A DNA stretch of 64,000 bases from the NCBI GenBank assembly GCA_026874595.1, contig CM049322.1:55278386-55342385 (forward strand), read 5' to 3'. Each line of letters opens with the position of its first letter. Positions within the stretch are counted from its first letter, which is position 1. This document shows positions 23,700 to 34,787 of this stretch, piece by piece. The notes under the pieces were generated by a model. It ran no database searches. It was not told where the DNA came from and saw only the letters and a list, made by a program, of their open reading frames with translations. The translations under genes and the position numbers were made by a program. The stretch is from Sipunculus nudus (taxonomy: Eukaryota > Annelida > Sipuncula > Golfingiida > Sipunculidae).

Positions 23700-25940
23700 T
23701 AGCGTGAGCTTCCCATACTTACAGCGAAAAAATGCACCTTCCCTTATTTTCACTATAGTAAGTGTGCTTGATTAACTACAAGAAGTGATATAAACTTTAA
23801 GAAGAATATAAGCGGAGAACAGTTTTAATCAAGAATTATGAGTGGCCTGCACAATGAACTGATTGTAATCCGATGGGTTATGCCATTAGAAATAAGCTAA
23901 GGGGAAAAGTATACCGAGAAATGAGGGACATTTTAAGGGAAAGGAGTTAATAGTCCGTGTAGTTGGACCATGGTAGCATGGTACCATAGATAGATATCCG
24001 GAGAAGCATCTTTTCTACAAAGTAAAATCGCCTGCTTCTATGTAAAAAGGAAGATAGAGGGAATATTGTGTACAAGCTGAAATAAGTTACCTGATCTGTG
24101 AATTGGCACTCTTTAGTATGTTAATTTGAGATTAGGGATGCTAACAAATATGCATCTAATTTCTTTTACATTTTAACAGCTATGTACAATACTGAAAGTG
24201 ACACCATGATTAAGAAGAAAACTCTTTTCGGAGCTTGTTCCTCACTGAAGACACAATTAATGCAACACGGTGTGTCCAGAAATAATATATTCCAGCCATT
24301 CCCGCCAAAGTCAAATTACACGTTCGGGTAAAAGATAAATGGAACACATTTTCTACGTTCTTCAGAGTTTTTTTTTTATTCCAAACAAAATGTACATGAG
24401 AAAAACAACACCAGGAGAGGTATTTTGGATTTTATTTTGATAAAAACCTTCAAATTTTCCAAACTTCATTTTTATGCTAAATGCGATGTTGTTACTGTCA
24501 CATTCGGTTTATCCTTTCTAAAATGTTATGTTATTCTCCATCAGCTTAACAATGATTTCGAAAGGACCAAGTCGAATGGCCTAAATTATCTATTTGACGA
24601 ACGATGTGATAATGATGCTTTTCAGAGATATCGATGTCACACCACAAGGATGTGACTTTCCAGGTTCTTTAGTCAGACAAAACAACAAGCAGTCCTGAGA
24701 TCGCATACACGCGGTGTATGCTTCAAACATACGCAAAGACGTGCATAGGTTAACAAACCGATATACTCACATATGGAATATTACTTACAAGACACTGGGG
24801 GATGTCCACATCAATAATACAACGACAAAACCCACAGAGACGCAATTCATATATTACACACAAACGGAGTCCAGTAAACAGCTTACTCACGTCACATGAC
24901 TTCACTGACAAGTCGCGGTTTTACTGGTATCCCTGTGTACATAGTATAATCCAGGTCGATGGTTCGCTCTATAGTTCACCTCCGGCGGTAAGCCTCATCC
25001 GGGGAATGCGCGATATCAGTCTGTAGATATGAATCAAGAGTGAATATACAAATGTCCTTCGCCGCAGCCCTCTGTCAGTCGCTATCTCTATCTCAGCTGC
25101 AATAAGCTATCACCCTTCGGCTCTCAGATGTCGAGTAACTTCTCTCTCGTGAAGCTCGGCAGCATTACAACATATCGTCGAGACAAAGTTCTGTGTCTGT
25201 TACTTGGGCCTATTTATATGGCTCAGAATACGACTCCCCCGAACTGACTGTCTGTACATACTGACGATACGACCCCACAAGGCTCACCGGAAGAAAGAAG
25301 ACCAACTGTCCGGTCTGTTTGCAGCTACGCTGTCCATACTCTCACCGCGGCTGCCAGATTCCCTTCTATTCTCTCGATTACCCCTACATTCTCCTTTTAC
25401 CCGGTTATAGACTTCACAAGCACCGCCCAACCCTCCACTGATCAGCAGTTCAATCCACTTGCTTCGCTGTCACAAGCATAAAAACTATACTAGACACGCT
25501 CCAAGGTGTCATAAATGGGTAATAACTGCCCTAAGCAATACAGAGGCTGATATGGACATGCTGGCGTCAACAAAACACCGTTTCTAAGAGACCAGTTTAC
25601 AACTCGAAAAGAAACGGACACAAAAAGCACCAGCTCTTAGATGCCATTATCAATTAGACCAGCTGCTACTCCTAACTTACATAAAAAATATATAATCTGA
25701 CAAACAATTATCCGTTCTAAATCCCCATACCTAACCATACATAAACAAAAAGTCACAGTCCTCTCGTGACCCCCTTAAACGCAGTATCGATCCATAATAT
25801 GCTAAGCCAAGATATTCTACAGCAAATATTCATTATAGTTTTGGTGATGACACTTATCTTTTCTGATTAATTACAAGTTATGTGAAAACATTATACATGT
25901 CATATCTAAAAACACTATCTATCTTAACAATTACAAAAAC
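23700..25940. other. No gene recognised; CT-rich patch at 25.0-25.4 kb
   Basis: The 24.9-25.5 kb part is more GC- and CT-rich than its surroundings. It could be a terminal repeat or 3' region of the minus-strand Gypsy element next to it, but no second LTR copy or primer site was found to confirm this. Confidence 0.35.
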
Positions 25941-25944
25941 CTTA

Positions 25945-26620
25945 TCCAGTTCAGTACTCAGGTAACCTACTCAGAAAAAAATGGTTCAACTTGCAAGACA
26001 CTGTCTGCATCCAATATATAAACTCTTGCAATAATAATGCCCACCTCATCACTCTCTTGGTCACACATTGGACATTGCTCATACATTTTAGAGTTTTGTT
26101 ATCGGTTTGTATGGTGAATGGTCTACATGACAAGTAGATTTTAATTGTTTGTACTACCCAAACAATTGCTAAACACTCTCTCTCGATAGTAAAGTAATTC
26201 CACTCTCTTGCTAGTAATTTAAATCCTGCTTGCATTGGCTATCGGACAAATCATCCCATGTGTTTCTGCATAAGGATGCTTCCGATTCCGACATCCTACG
26301 CATCGGACTAAGCTAGAACCATTTACTGAAATCAGGCAGTTTCAGAATGGGCGGATCCGCCAGCTTAGCTTTAAGCATGTTGTACATTTTCTCATTGAAT
26401 TCCTTATAGTCAAACTTGTAATGCTGTCCTTTCCGCGTGAGGTCTGATAGCGGGCCTGCTATCTCCGCGAAAGTTGGTACCAACTTCCGGTAATTAACGG
26501 TAAGAACTACGAAGGCTCTCAAGGCTTTTATTTCTTCTCTGTCTTTCTGTGCTCTGGATTTTCTTAAGTTGCGACGGGTGTGTAGCCAAGCATCCGGTGC
26601 CCAACAGGTGGCCCAAAGAT
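25945..26620 (-). pseudogene. Ty3/Gypsy pol relic: RT end and RNase H
   Basis: The minus strand reads, in order, NYRKLVPTFAEIAGPLSDLT and PPILKLPDFSKWF (the RT-RNase H junction typical of Gypsy pol), a decayed RNase H start near 26,250-26,300, then NYFTIERECLAIVWVV and FTIQTDNKTLKCM. The first RNase H aspartate context survives as GIGSILMQKH, but in another frame. Frameshifts and stops separate the pieces. Protease, most of RT, integrase and LTRs are not seen, so this is a fragment of about 0.7 kb. Confidence 0.85.
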
Positions 26621-26621
26621 T

Positions 26622-26770
26622 CCAGAGTATTTAATATCTAGGATGGTGAGTCTGTTCCTCTGATATGGGTTAAGTTGTTATTTTTGCTTATCCTGTGCAA
26701 AAAATAACCAGAAAGGCAACCGATAAACATGTACGAGTTAAACATGACCTTTCCTGAAGTAATAGCCTAT
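26622..26770 (+). repeat. Dispersed repeat, pair with 46.67 kb
   Basis: About 145 bases are shared with 46,668-46,815. Shared words include aatatctaggat, tgatatgggtt and agttatttttg. It starts exactly where the Gypsy relic ends. Class unknown. Confidence 0.75.
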
Positions 26771-27439
26771 CCAATATACAGTGCCACCCAGTGTAATAAA
26801 CCGCTCAATATGAGTAGATCATAGCTCCTATAACATGTTCAGTCTAAGTAGGAAATCCTGTTAAACTACTCATAAACTCCGCAATCCGAGTAGTTAATTT
26901 GTTCAAAACTTCTCACAATGATGACTTTTAAATTACGAAACTACTCAAGTTGAGTTTTCATTGTAAAACCACTCATTGAGAGCATCATCAGTTTAGGTAT
27001 TTTTAATTCATCAGTGTGATGAATTTATGTTTAGAGTGTATATCTGCGAGAGATTATATCATTATGTCAATATTTTCAATAAGAGGGAATTTAGTACCTT
27101 CATTTTTATTATCTTTTTGAGCCCACTCATTGTTTGTTCTATTTTTTACTTAAATATCCTGTGTCTTGTAGTGTCGTATTTAATGATAATGTTACAAAAT
27201 ATATAATAAAGGATAAATTATATATAACAATAATGTGATTAGATTCTGTGATCAGATACCGATGACGGGAAGCAAACACAAAATCATACTTGTAATATTT
27301 TCCTTTCGGGGGAACATAAAAAACAGATGGCTTCTAAAACAATAATTGAATAGTTTACCCCAAGTATAGATCATATCAAGCATGAAGGTTAGGACGTGTA
27401 CAGAAAAAGCTGGTCAATGATGCACTCATAAAACACACA

Positions 27440-27740
27440 CAAGTGTGTGGACGTCTCTGTCTGTCCGTTTGGGCCACGCGGTCATGTACACACGCGCTGA
27501 AAGCTCACATTATTGACGGAGACCAGTATATAAGACAAACCTATCTTTATTTTGTTTATAATCTGTAGCACAATCCCATCCAAACCGTTGCACTCTGATG
27601 TAACCAAGGTATACTGTGCAACCTCGTTCGCCCTCAGACGAATCACTCTCAGCCGCCCAGCCAGAATCGAGCGTCCTCTCGCAGCCAAGTGGAAACCCCT
27701 TGCAGCTGGTGCTGGCCTATGTCTCATCATACACCTTACA
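27440..27740 (+). repeat. Dispersed repeat, pair with 58.4 kb
   Basis: About 280 bases align with 58,375-58,620. Shared words are ggagaccagtat, atcccatccaa, ctctgatgta, agacgaatcac and ctcgcagccaagtg. It is relatively GC-rich and holds only short frames. It could be a non-autonomous transposon or a SINE/LTR piece. Confidence 0.75.
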
Positions 27741-28139
27741 ACAAACCAGGATGGCCTCTTTCTGTCAGTTCTTGTTGAAACAATTACATTTCAATTTTGC
27801 TTTCAGTTATTAAACTCCTTCAAAGTTGCCATATTTAATCACACTTGTTTATCAACAAATTTCTCATGAGTGACGGCACTGAAAAAAAACAAAATGCATT
27901 TTCATCAATTGCACAAAGAAACAAAATGTTTTTTCTTTCACGTTATAGACTGATTTTCCGACAATACAAAAATTCATCATAGCTATCTGGGCATGAAGAT
28001 GTACTATATCTGATATGTCTTATACGTTGCTATTGTGCTGTGTTTGAGTAGTCAGAGTGCATTTGGGTTTATGTAACATATTACAAAACTGACTAGAAGT
28101 CCAAACTTCCGCATGCTGGACACTTCAAGGAGAAGCAAT

Positions 28140-28265
28140 ATGGAAAAGAAACACATAAGAAACACCGGTTGGAAGAATTGATTTTATAATTTATTAATTT
28201 GCGTGGGTCGGCCACTAGGTGTGCGCACTATGTTTTTATTTTGCACAATTGAAAGTGGCGATGCA
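28140..28265 (+). repeat. Dispersed repeat, pair with 11.33 kb
   Basis: Second copy of the repeat at 11,325-11,435, sharing aagaaacaccggttg and the gtgcgca..tatgttt segment. Confidence 0.55.
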
Positions 28266-28940
28266 AATGAAATGTGTATTTGCACATGATTCATCACACT
28301 GTTCTAGGAAACACCATTGGCAGATACAATATAACGTTAAAAGGTTTCATCACTCCTTCATGGATATGTATTATATCTGGTATGTGTATATGTCCCTCTA
28401 ACGTTAATTGCACAAGGGGATTGATGCCGCTGTTGTTATCTGATACAGCCTGCGTCAGAAGCAATCTTTAAAGTTCATATCAAATCCCGTAAGGATGAAC
28501 TGGGATCACAATGTTGTCTGTTAAGACACCAATTTAACTTACAAACCTGAATGATTTAACCTGTGACACAAAATACATTTATTAGAACATAGGGGTGACC
28601 GATAGATGGCGTTCGGATAGGAACAGGCTTGACGAGCTCCTCATAAAATTGCTATTCACAAACGCCAGCATGGTTTGCACAGACTAAAACATGGACACCA
28701 GTTGGATTACTGTTATATCTGCCCATCTCCATACAAGGCTGATGCCCTCTTTTGGGTTCTGGTGAGAAAACCTTAATTTATTACATACATAATAGAACTC
28801 TATTCATAGAATCCTCTTTCCCGCCCATACCCAAATGTGACATAACACCTGGAGAGCGCCCCATTGAACCAGCTGGAACATTTCACCTGGTCACGCGTCT
28901 ACAGGTATAGAGTATTCACTACCATTCGGACAGTATAAAC

Positions 28941-29706
28941 ATGTCAGATTCTGAAATAAACACGGACCTCCCTCCAGATCTTACTGATAGACAAATACTT
29001 GTGATGATCTGGGGAAAACTGTCCACAATTGACGAACTGAAAACTCAGGTGACTAACATGTCAGTTCGTTTGGCATCAGATGAAAGGAATTTAAACAGTG
29101 TTGACAATAGAATTATAGACCTTGAAAATGGTGTTTCACATATGGAAACCGATCTTGAGGAACAAAAAGAAAAAGTTAATGATTCCGTCAAACGCTCTGA
29201 TTTTCACGAACTGAGGAAAGAAATTGTTGACTTTAGTAATCGAAGCAGGAGAAACAATGTCATTATTCACAACGTTCCTGAACGTGAGGAAGGCGATGAT
29301 TGTTTATCTTATGTACGGGCTCTTTTCTCCGATGACTTAGATCTTGGTAGCAACATAGAGGTAGAAGCAGCGCATCGCTCGGCCGTTTACTCCGGTTCGA
29401 CCGGGGCAAGCGGAACGCCTCGAGCCATCCACGTCAGGCTGCTCCGTCGGAATGACCGTGACCACATATTAAGAGAAGCTCCCCGAAAAAAATGAAAGAT
29501 CATCGCGTTAACGGAAACAGTATCTTCATCTCAGATGACGTCCACCCTGAAACCCGCAGGGAACACCAGCGTCTTGTTAAAACAATGAAGGATATGCGAC
29601 AGAAGGGATGGTTTGCCTTCATACCATGGTCCGTGCCACGAGTCATCAAATACAAGGAAGGACCTAAAGATACTAGTACCTCATTAAAGACATATAGGAT
29701 CAAGTA
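28941..29706 (+). pseudogene. LINE ORF1 (L1-ORF1p-like RNA-binding protein), frameshifted
   Basis: The first 184 codons contain a heptad-like coiled-coil region (about residues 30-95, with LENGVSHMETDLEEQKEKV). An RRM-like start SRRNNVIIHNVPEREEGDD follows. The frame then slips at an A7 run (29,486-29,492) and continues one frame over through ISDDVHPETRREHQRLVKTM and a basic end. This is the architecture of L1-type ORF1 proteins: coiled coil, RRM and C-terminal domain, trimeric nucleic-acid chaperones that package LINE RNA. The single homopolymer shift is the only lesion I saw in this ORF and could also be an assembly error. Confidence 0.8.
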
Positions 29707-29829
29707 ACCACTGGTCAGCAGTTTGACGGATATCTGTGTTAATACAGAGTTGATTGCATAATTAAGACACTATTTTTCCCTTTAAATTCCTCAAACAGCA
29801 CCGTCTTTTTATGCCGAATTCATGTTCCA

Positions 29830-30120
29830 GTCATACTGCACATGCATGCAACAGGTGTTACTTGCCCAGTTACATTGCAACAGGTGTTACATTTTACGTT
29901 TCATTACAACAAGTGTTACTTTATCAGATTCATTGCAAAAGGTGTTAATATTCTGCAGTCATTACAAAAGATGTTTCTCTTCTAGATTAATTACGTCAGG
30001 TATTATATTCCGGATTTATTACACCAGGTACTACTATTCCAGATGCTTTATAACATGTGTTACTTTTCAGACTCATCACAACAAGTGTTGTTATTCCAGA
30101 TTCATCACATCTAATTTGTC
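29830..30120 (+). repeat. 29-bp minisatellite between LINE ORFs
   Basis: Nine to ten units with period 29 carry a core like acaacaggtgttac; cores fall at about 29,851, 29,880, 29,909, 29,938, 29,967, 29,996 and onward. Units are variable. Spacers are not unique sequences, so this is not a CRISPR-type array. Confidence 0.85.
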
Positions 30121-30422
30121 AACTTTCCTTCTAGCCTAAAACCGTTGAATTTATTTTGATATGTTTTACTGTTCGAAAGTTTAAGTTGCCTAAATGAAAG
30201 CGTGTAACCAGTTACTTATTTGCAATCCCAAAGAGGTTTCGTCATATCGGTTATGAGGATCCTACGGTTCCTTCCTACCCTATACTTCAATGCTCTTATT
30301 GTTTTATATTGTTTGTTCTATCGTTTTTGCCATGATATTACATCCACTCTCCAACTAATTTTGCTCTCAGAACCTCTGTACACACAACATTCTTGGAAAA
30401 CAATCTCATTACATAATCTGTC

Positions 30423-33030
30423 GTGAGTGCCACTGTTAAAAATCTTACTGCCTGTCTTATAAATATTAGGAGCCTCACCCAAAACAAGATTGAACTTCTA
30501 GAAACAGATATTGTCCCATATTTTGATCTTATATGCATCACAAAAAGTTATTTAAATATAAACACAAATCATCAGCTTGATCTAACAGGCTTTCAACCAA
30601 TTTTTAGACGTGACCGCGGAATTGGTTTAGGGGGAGGAGTAGCGGTTTATGCGAAACATCACCTCCCTGTTAGACGACGTTATGAATTCGAAAATAATAA
30701 TATCGAAATCTTGTGGTTGGAGCTTAAAATTAAATCTAAGATTACTGTGTATAAAAGACACATATGGTTATACTCACAGGCCGACTTTGATAAATACCGT
30801 CAAATGTTATCTCAAGCTGACTGGAATAGCTGTTATGAAACAGACGGGGTCGATCAGATGTGCCTCCGATTTACCCATATGATACTCAATATAGCCAGAC
30901 AGTGCATACCAAATAAGGTAGTCACCGTGAGACCAAAAGATAAACCATGGTACAATAATAATCTCAGAGCTTTAAAACGTCGCAAAGACAGGTTCCATAA
31001 TATCGCAAAGTAACGCAATCGCCCACAAGATTGGGCAAAATTTCGAGCAGCTCGGAACTTGTATATTCTTAGCTGTAGCGAAGCTAAACTAGATTTTTCA
31101 ACAGAATTAATGTCAACTATAGACCACACTCTTGTTCAGCATCCTAACCACTTTTGGAAGACCATAAAACATATATTAAAAATGGACATGGGGAATCCAT
31201 TCCATCAATTGTAATAGATGATGATATCATTTCATCAAACACTGATAAAACCGAAGCTTTTAACAATTTCTTTCTCTCCCAGTCATTTGTAGACGATACC
31301 AACGCATCTCTCCCTTTTATTCACCAACAATCATCGTCTTAGTCATTAGATAACCTTCAGGCCAGTGAAAAAGATGTACTTGATGCTCTTTCTAAAATAA
31401 ATATCACAAAGTCCAACGGACCTGACGGAGTGAGTCCACGTCTCCTAAAAGAAGGAGCAACTGAGTTGACAAAACCCTTGTGTCACCTTTTGAACACCTC
31501 TTTGCACGAAGGTTATGTCCCACTTTTGTGGAAAAAAGCCCATGTTATCCCTATACATAAAAAGGGAGACAAACAGTTATTAAATAATTACAGACCAATT
31601 TCCTTGATTAGCTGCATAGCTAAAGTTATTGAAAAAGTCGTGTTTAAACATCTTTACAATTATCTCACTACATCAATTTTTTTTAGTAAATTTCAATCCG
31701 GGTTCCTTCCAGGTGACTCTACAGTCAACCAGCTTCTTAATATGTATCACATATTCTCCGAAGCCTTAGATAGAAAGAAGTCGGTCAAAATAGTATTTTT
31801 GGACATAAGCAAAGCTTTTGACAAGGTCTGGCACAGAGGTATTTTATATAAATTACAAAATACAGGAATCCAAGGATCATTGCTCAAATGGTTCAGGTCC
31901 TATTTAACTAACATAATGCAAGGAGAATCATCATCTTGGGGTGTACTTAGAGCTGGGGTGACGGAAGGGACCGTTCTTGGGCCCCTACAATTCCTTATTT
32001 TTATCAACGACATTACAACTAGAATAAACACAAATATCAGGCTTTTAGCCGATGACACAACACTCTTTATGATAGCTGACACTCCAGAAGAAGCTACATA
32101 TTTACTTAATAAAGATCTTGAGGTTCTCATGGAATGGGCTAACACTTGGCTGGTAAAATTCAACGTACAAAAAACTGTAGCTATGTCTTTGTCGCGTTCA
32201 TATTGCCCCAGCATGTTATTTCCCAACATTGTTATGTCTGACAGAGTCATCAAGATTACACCGCAACACAAACATTTGGGGGTTTCAATTTCTTGTGACC
32301 TTAATTGGTCTAATCATGTTGACGATGTTTGTAAAAAGGCTCTTGTCAAAATAAATTTGATGAAAGCTGTTAAGTACAGACTTAATCGTAAATCCTTGGA
32401 GATCATGAATTTCACCTTTGTTCGTCCACTTTTAGAATACGGCGACATAATTTGGGATAATTGTAATTCTGCTGATTCTAGTAAGATCGAGTCTGTTCAA
32501 GCAGAAGCAGCCCGGATCGTAAATGGAGCTATCAAGACATGCTCATATGAAGCACTTCTTTCAGAATTGAATTGGGAAAGGTTGTCGTCACGCCGCAAAC
32601 GCCGTAAACTAAAACGTTTTATAAAATAGTAAATGGTATAGCCCCGCAACATTTGTTAAGTTTACTTCCGACTACCGTTCGTGAACGATCTGGAAGATAT
32701 CCACTACGGAATCAGGCTGATATTGATTTATTTCGTTGTCGAACTGAACTGTTTTATAACTCATTCTTCCCCTCTACAGTGCGTCTATGGAATGAATTGG
32801 ATGATGACGTGAAACAAGTGTCATCATTTGATGAATTCAGAAACAAATTAACTACCCGGACCATTAGTGGTAAAACCTGCAATCCGTTGTTTTATTTAGG
32901 TGATCGTACAAGTAATATAGTGCATGCCAGGTTACGTTTGGCTGCAGTTGTTTGAAGTATGACTTATTTAAAATTGGTTTGGTCACAGATGCCAAATGCT
33001 CGTGTGGCCACTCATGCGAGGACCTTAATC
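30423..33030 (+). pseudogene. LINE ORF2: truncated endonuclease plus reverse transcriptase
   Basis: The N-terminal part of an AP-like endonuclease is present (NIRSLTQNKIELLETDI, GLGGGVAVYAKHHLP). It jumps at about 30,740 straight to the post-endonuclease linker (DFDKYRQMLSQADWN), so the catalytic middle and C-terminal part of the nuclease is deleted. After a stop at 31,012 and a shift near 31,150, a TAG at 31,340-31,342 interrupts the frame. The RT then follows intact from 31,343 to 32,629. Its motifs are SNGPDGVSPRLL, NNYRPISLISC, FLDISKAFDKVWH with the first catalytic Asp, VLGPLQFLIFINDI and LLADDTTLF (the YADD box as LADD). A frameshift at about 32,625 leads to PSTVRLWNELDDD. A second shift near 32,940 leads to a CSCGHSCEDLNHYFF zinc-finger-like end. 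Confidence 0.9.
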
Positions 33031-33444
33031 ATTATTTTTTTGGCATTTCCGTTGTATACTTTACAAAGACATATTCTCTTCTGTTCATTTCAGCCAATTC
33101 TTCAACCAAGTGATATCAATGTTCATATCTTGTTATATGGATCAGACAAGTCCTCTCATGCTGACAATGTTTACCATTATACTTGTATTCAGAGATATAT
33201 AAATGACACCTCACGATTTCCGCAATATTCATATAGACTGAATGCAGTATGAGCTATGTATTAGTTATTGAGTTCGTATTGTATCATGGCTGTTTTGTCT
33301 TGCATATATAATCGCACATGTTGTAAGATCTAGCGAGAGACATTGATATAGCACTTTTGCTGTTTGCCAATCGTTTACTTGTAATAAATATGTTTAAACT
33401 AGAGTATCTATGTTTCTCAAAACCCGGAGGCGTTTGGAAGCCTA

Positions 33445-33472
33445 ATGACGTCATAGGAATGACGTCATAGGA
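33445..33472. promoter_or_regulatory. Two tandem CRE palindromes
   Basis: A 14-base unit containing TGACGTCA is present twice in a row (33,446-33,453 and 33,460-33,467). The same tgacgtcatag context recurs at 38,230. It lies just upstream of the duplicated peptide locus; function is inferred only. Confidence 0.4.
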
Positions 33473-33775
33473 ATGAACACTTGAAATAAACCTCAGTTTC
33501 ATCGTTTATGGAGATCATGTGCTTAACCAAACACTCGGGCACTAAATCTGGGGTGCTATTTAATGATCAAAAACACAGATAATTATATCTATATTATCCA
33601 CAGTGTGTAGGCTTATGTGCAATATTGGCAACGACGCAATAATAATTTTTTTTAAAACATCGACCCTGTCGGCATATAATGACGCTATATAATTGCATGT
33701 GTCCCAAAAGAAAGTGTTGACCGTCTGTGTTATATCGAAATATATACGTGATGGCGTTTATTCGGTCGTGTACAC

Positions 33776-33916
33776 ATGCACTTTGTTGTTAGCACATTCC
33801 TTGTGGTCACATTGCGTGTGGTCACATTGTGTGTGGTCACATCGTGTGTAGTCTGTGTAATGCTGAAGTCTAATGGCCAGGGCTGCACTTTTTATGACCC
33901 TTCACAGAATCGTTAG
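33776..33916 (+). other. 46-codon ORF with 15-bp in-frame repeat
   Basis: The ATG-initiated frame is hydrophobic and contains three tandem 15-base units (33,803-33,847) coding VVTLR, VVTLC and VVTSC. The paralogous place in copy C (46,889) also starts with ATG and stays open for 84 codons (MHTVLVIFCVVCAMLQSS). It could be a second signal-peptide exon of the locus or a chance frame; copy B does not keep the ATG. Confidence 0.25.
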
Positions 33917-34787
33917 GTGCTTACTAATTTAAATAATAAATAATATTTAAATAGTGTAAAATGAGTGGACATTCATGATGTAAATCAATGTTGCTCCGAC
34001 CCATTATGATCATCTGCTATATGTGTCGATTATTCCAAACCTCCAATAATATTCATCAAGCCGACAGTAAGCATTTGACATCTCCTAACAATGAGTTATT
34101 GTTATAATTGTAGCATAACTGGGTTGAGGGACATATTGTGCTGGTATTAGACATAGTTTACCAGGTTTTACATGTAGAGCAGATTTATTTGTAAATTGAT
34201 GGCAGTGTAATTATGTGAGCAGCCCTCCCCTTCCTTGCCACATGGTGCCTAATTTTCTTTTTGGCGATTGGTTTCACCGCATGTTGGTATTATGTATACC
34301 AGGTATTATGTACAGAGCATGTTTGATCAGAGGAAACTATTGGTACCAAGCAACAGAAACAGGAAAATATGCCTAGGCATGTTATTTTTGACACTCGACA
34401 ATGATTTCTCTAGACATTCATTAGTAAGATTGATAAGTGCAAAAGACGCACACTCATAGATACTTTATGGTAACAAAACCAATTTACAAAATTAAGGTCA
34501 CGGGACATGTAAAATGCTTAAATGTTTTATCTAATAAAAGCCGGGATTCATATTAATGCGTTTAGATGAAAATAATTTGCATCGGGTGGCAGTCCAAGTA
34601 TTGCCAGAAAACAAATAAAATTGACGATTAAAATCAGGTCCTTAGGAATGAACCTGTGGTGAGGGACCATGGATTCTACATTAGTAAGATCAAGGTATGA
34701 ACACGGACTTTGGTCATATAAAGATGAAATAACCATCAATATATAAGCAAGTATGACACTGTTATGACATCGTCTTTTTTTTTACAG

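Larger units (their letters stand above)
28900..33245 (+). mobile_element. Decayed two-ORF LINE retrotransposon (Jockey/CR1-like group)
   Basis: The layout is ORF1 (28,941-29,706), a minisatellite spacer, ORF2 with a partial endonuclease and full RT (30,423 to about 32,955), and a cysteine-rich C terminus in a shifted frame near 32,980-33,030. The RT and C-terminal style (FFPSTVRLWNELDDD) is that of the large Jockey/CR1/L2-like group. I cannot fix the clade. Several stops and frameshifts show it is inactive. The outer ends are estimates; no target duplication was found. Confidence 0.85.

Noticed and set aside
29500-29703. Minus-strand open frame over LINE ORF1
   Set aside because: Shadow of the plus-strand ORF1 coding sequence.
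29830-30120. Regular 29-bp repeats resembling a CRISPR array
   Set aside because: Units are contiguous and imperfect with no unique spacers, and the host is eukaryotic; it is a minisatellite.
31900-32271. 123-codon minus-strand open frame over the LINE RT
   Set aside because: Antisense shadow of the conserved RT domain, which explains its length.
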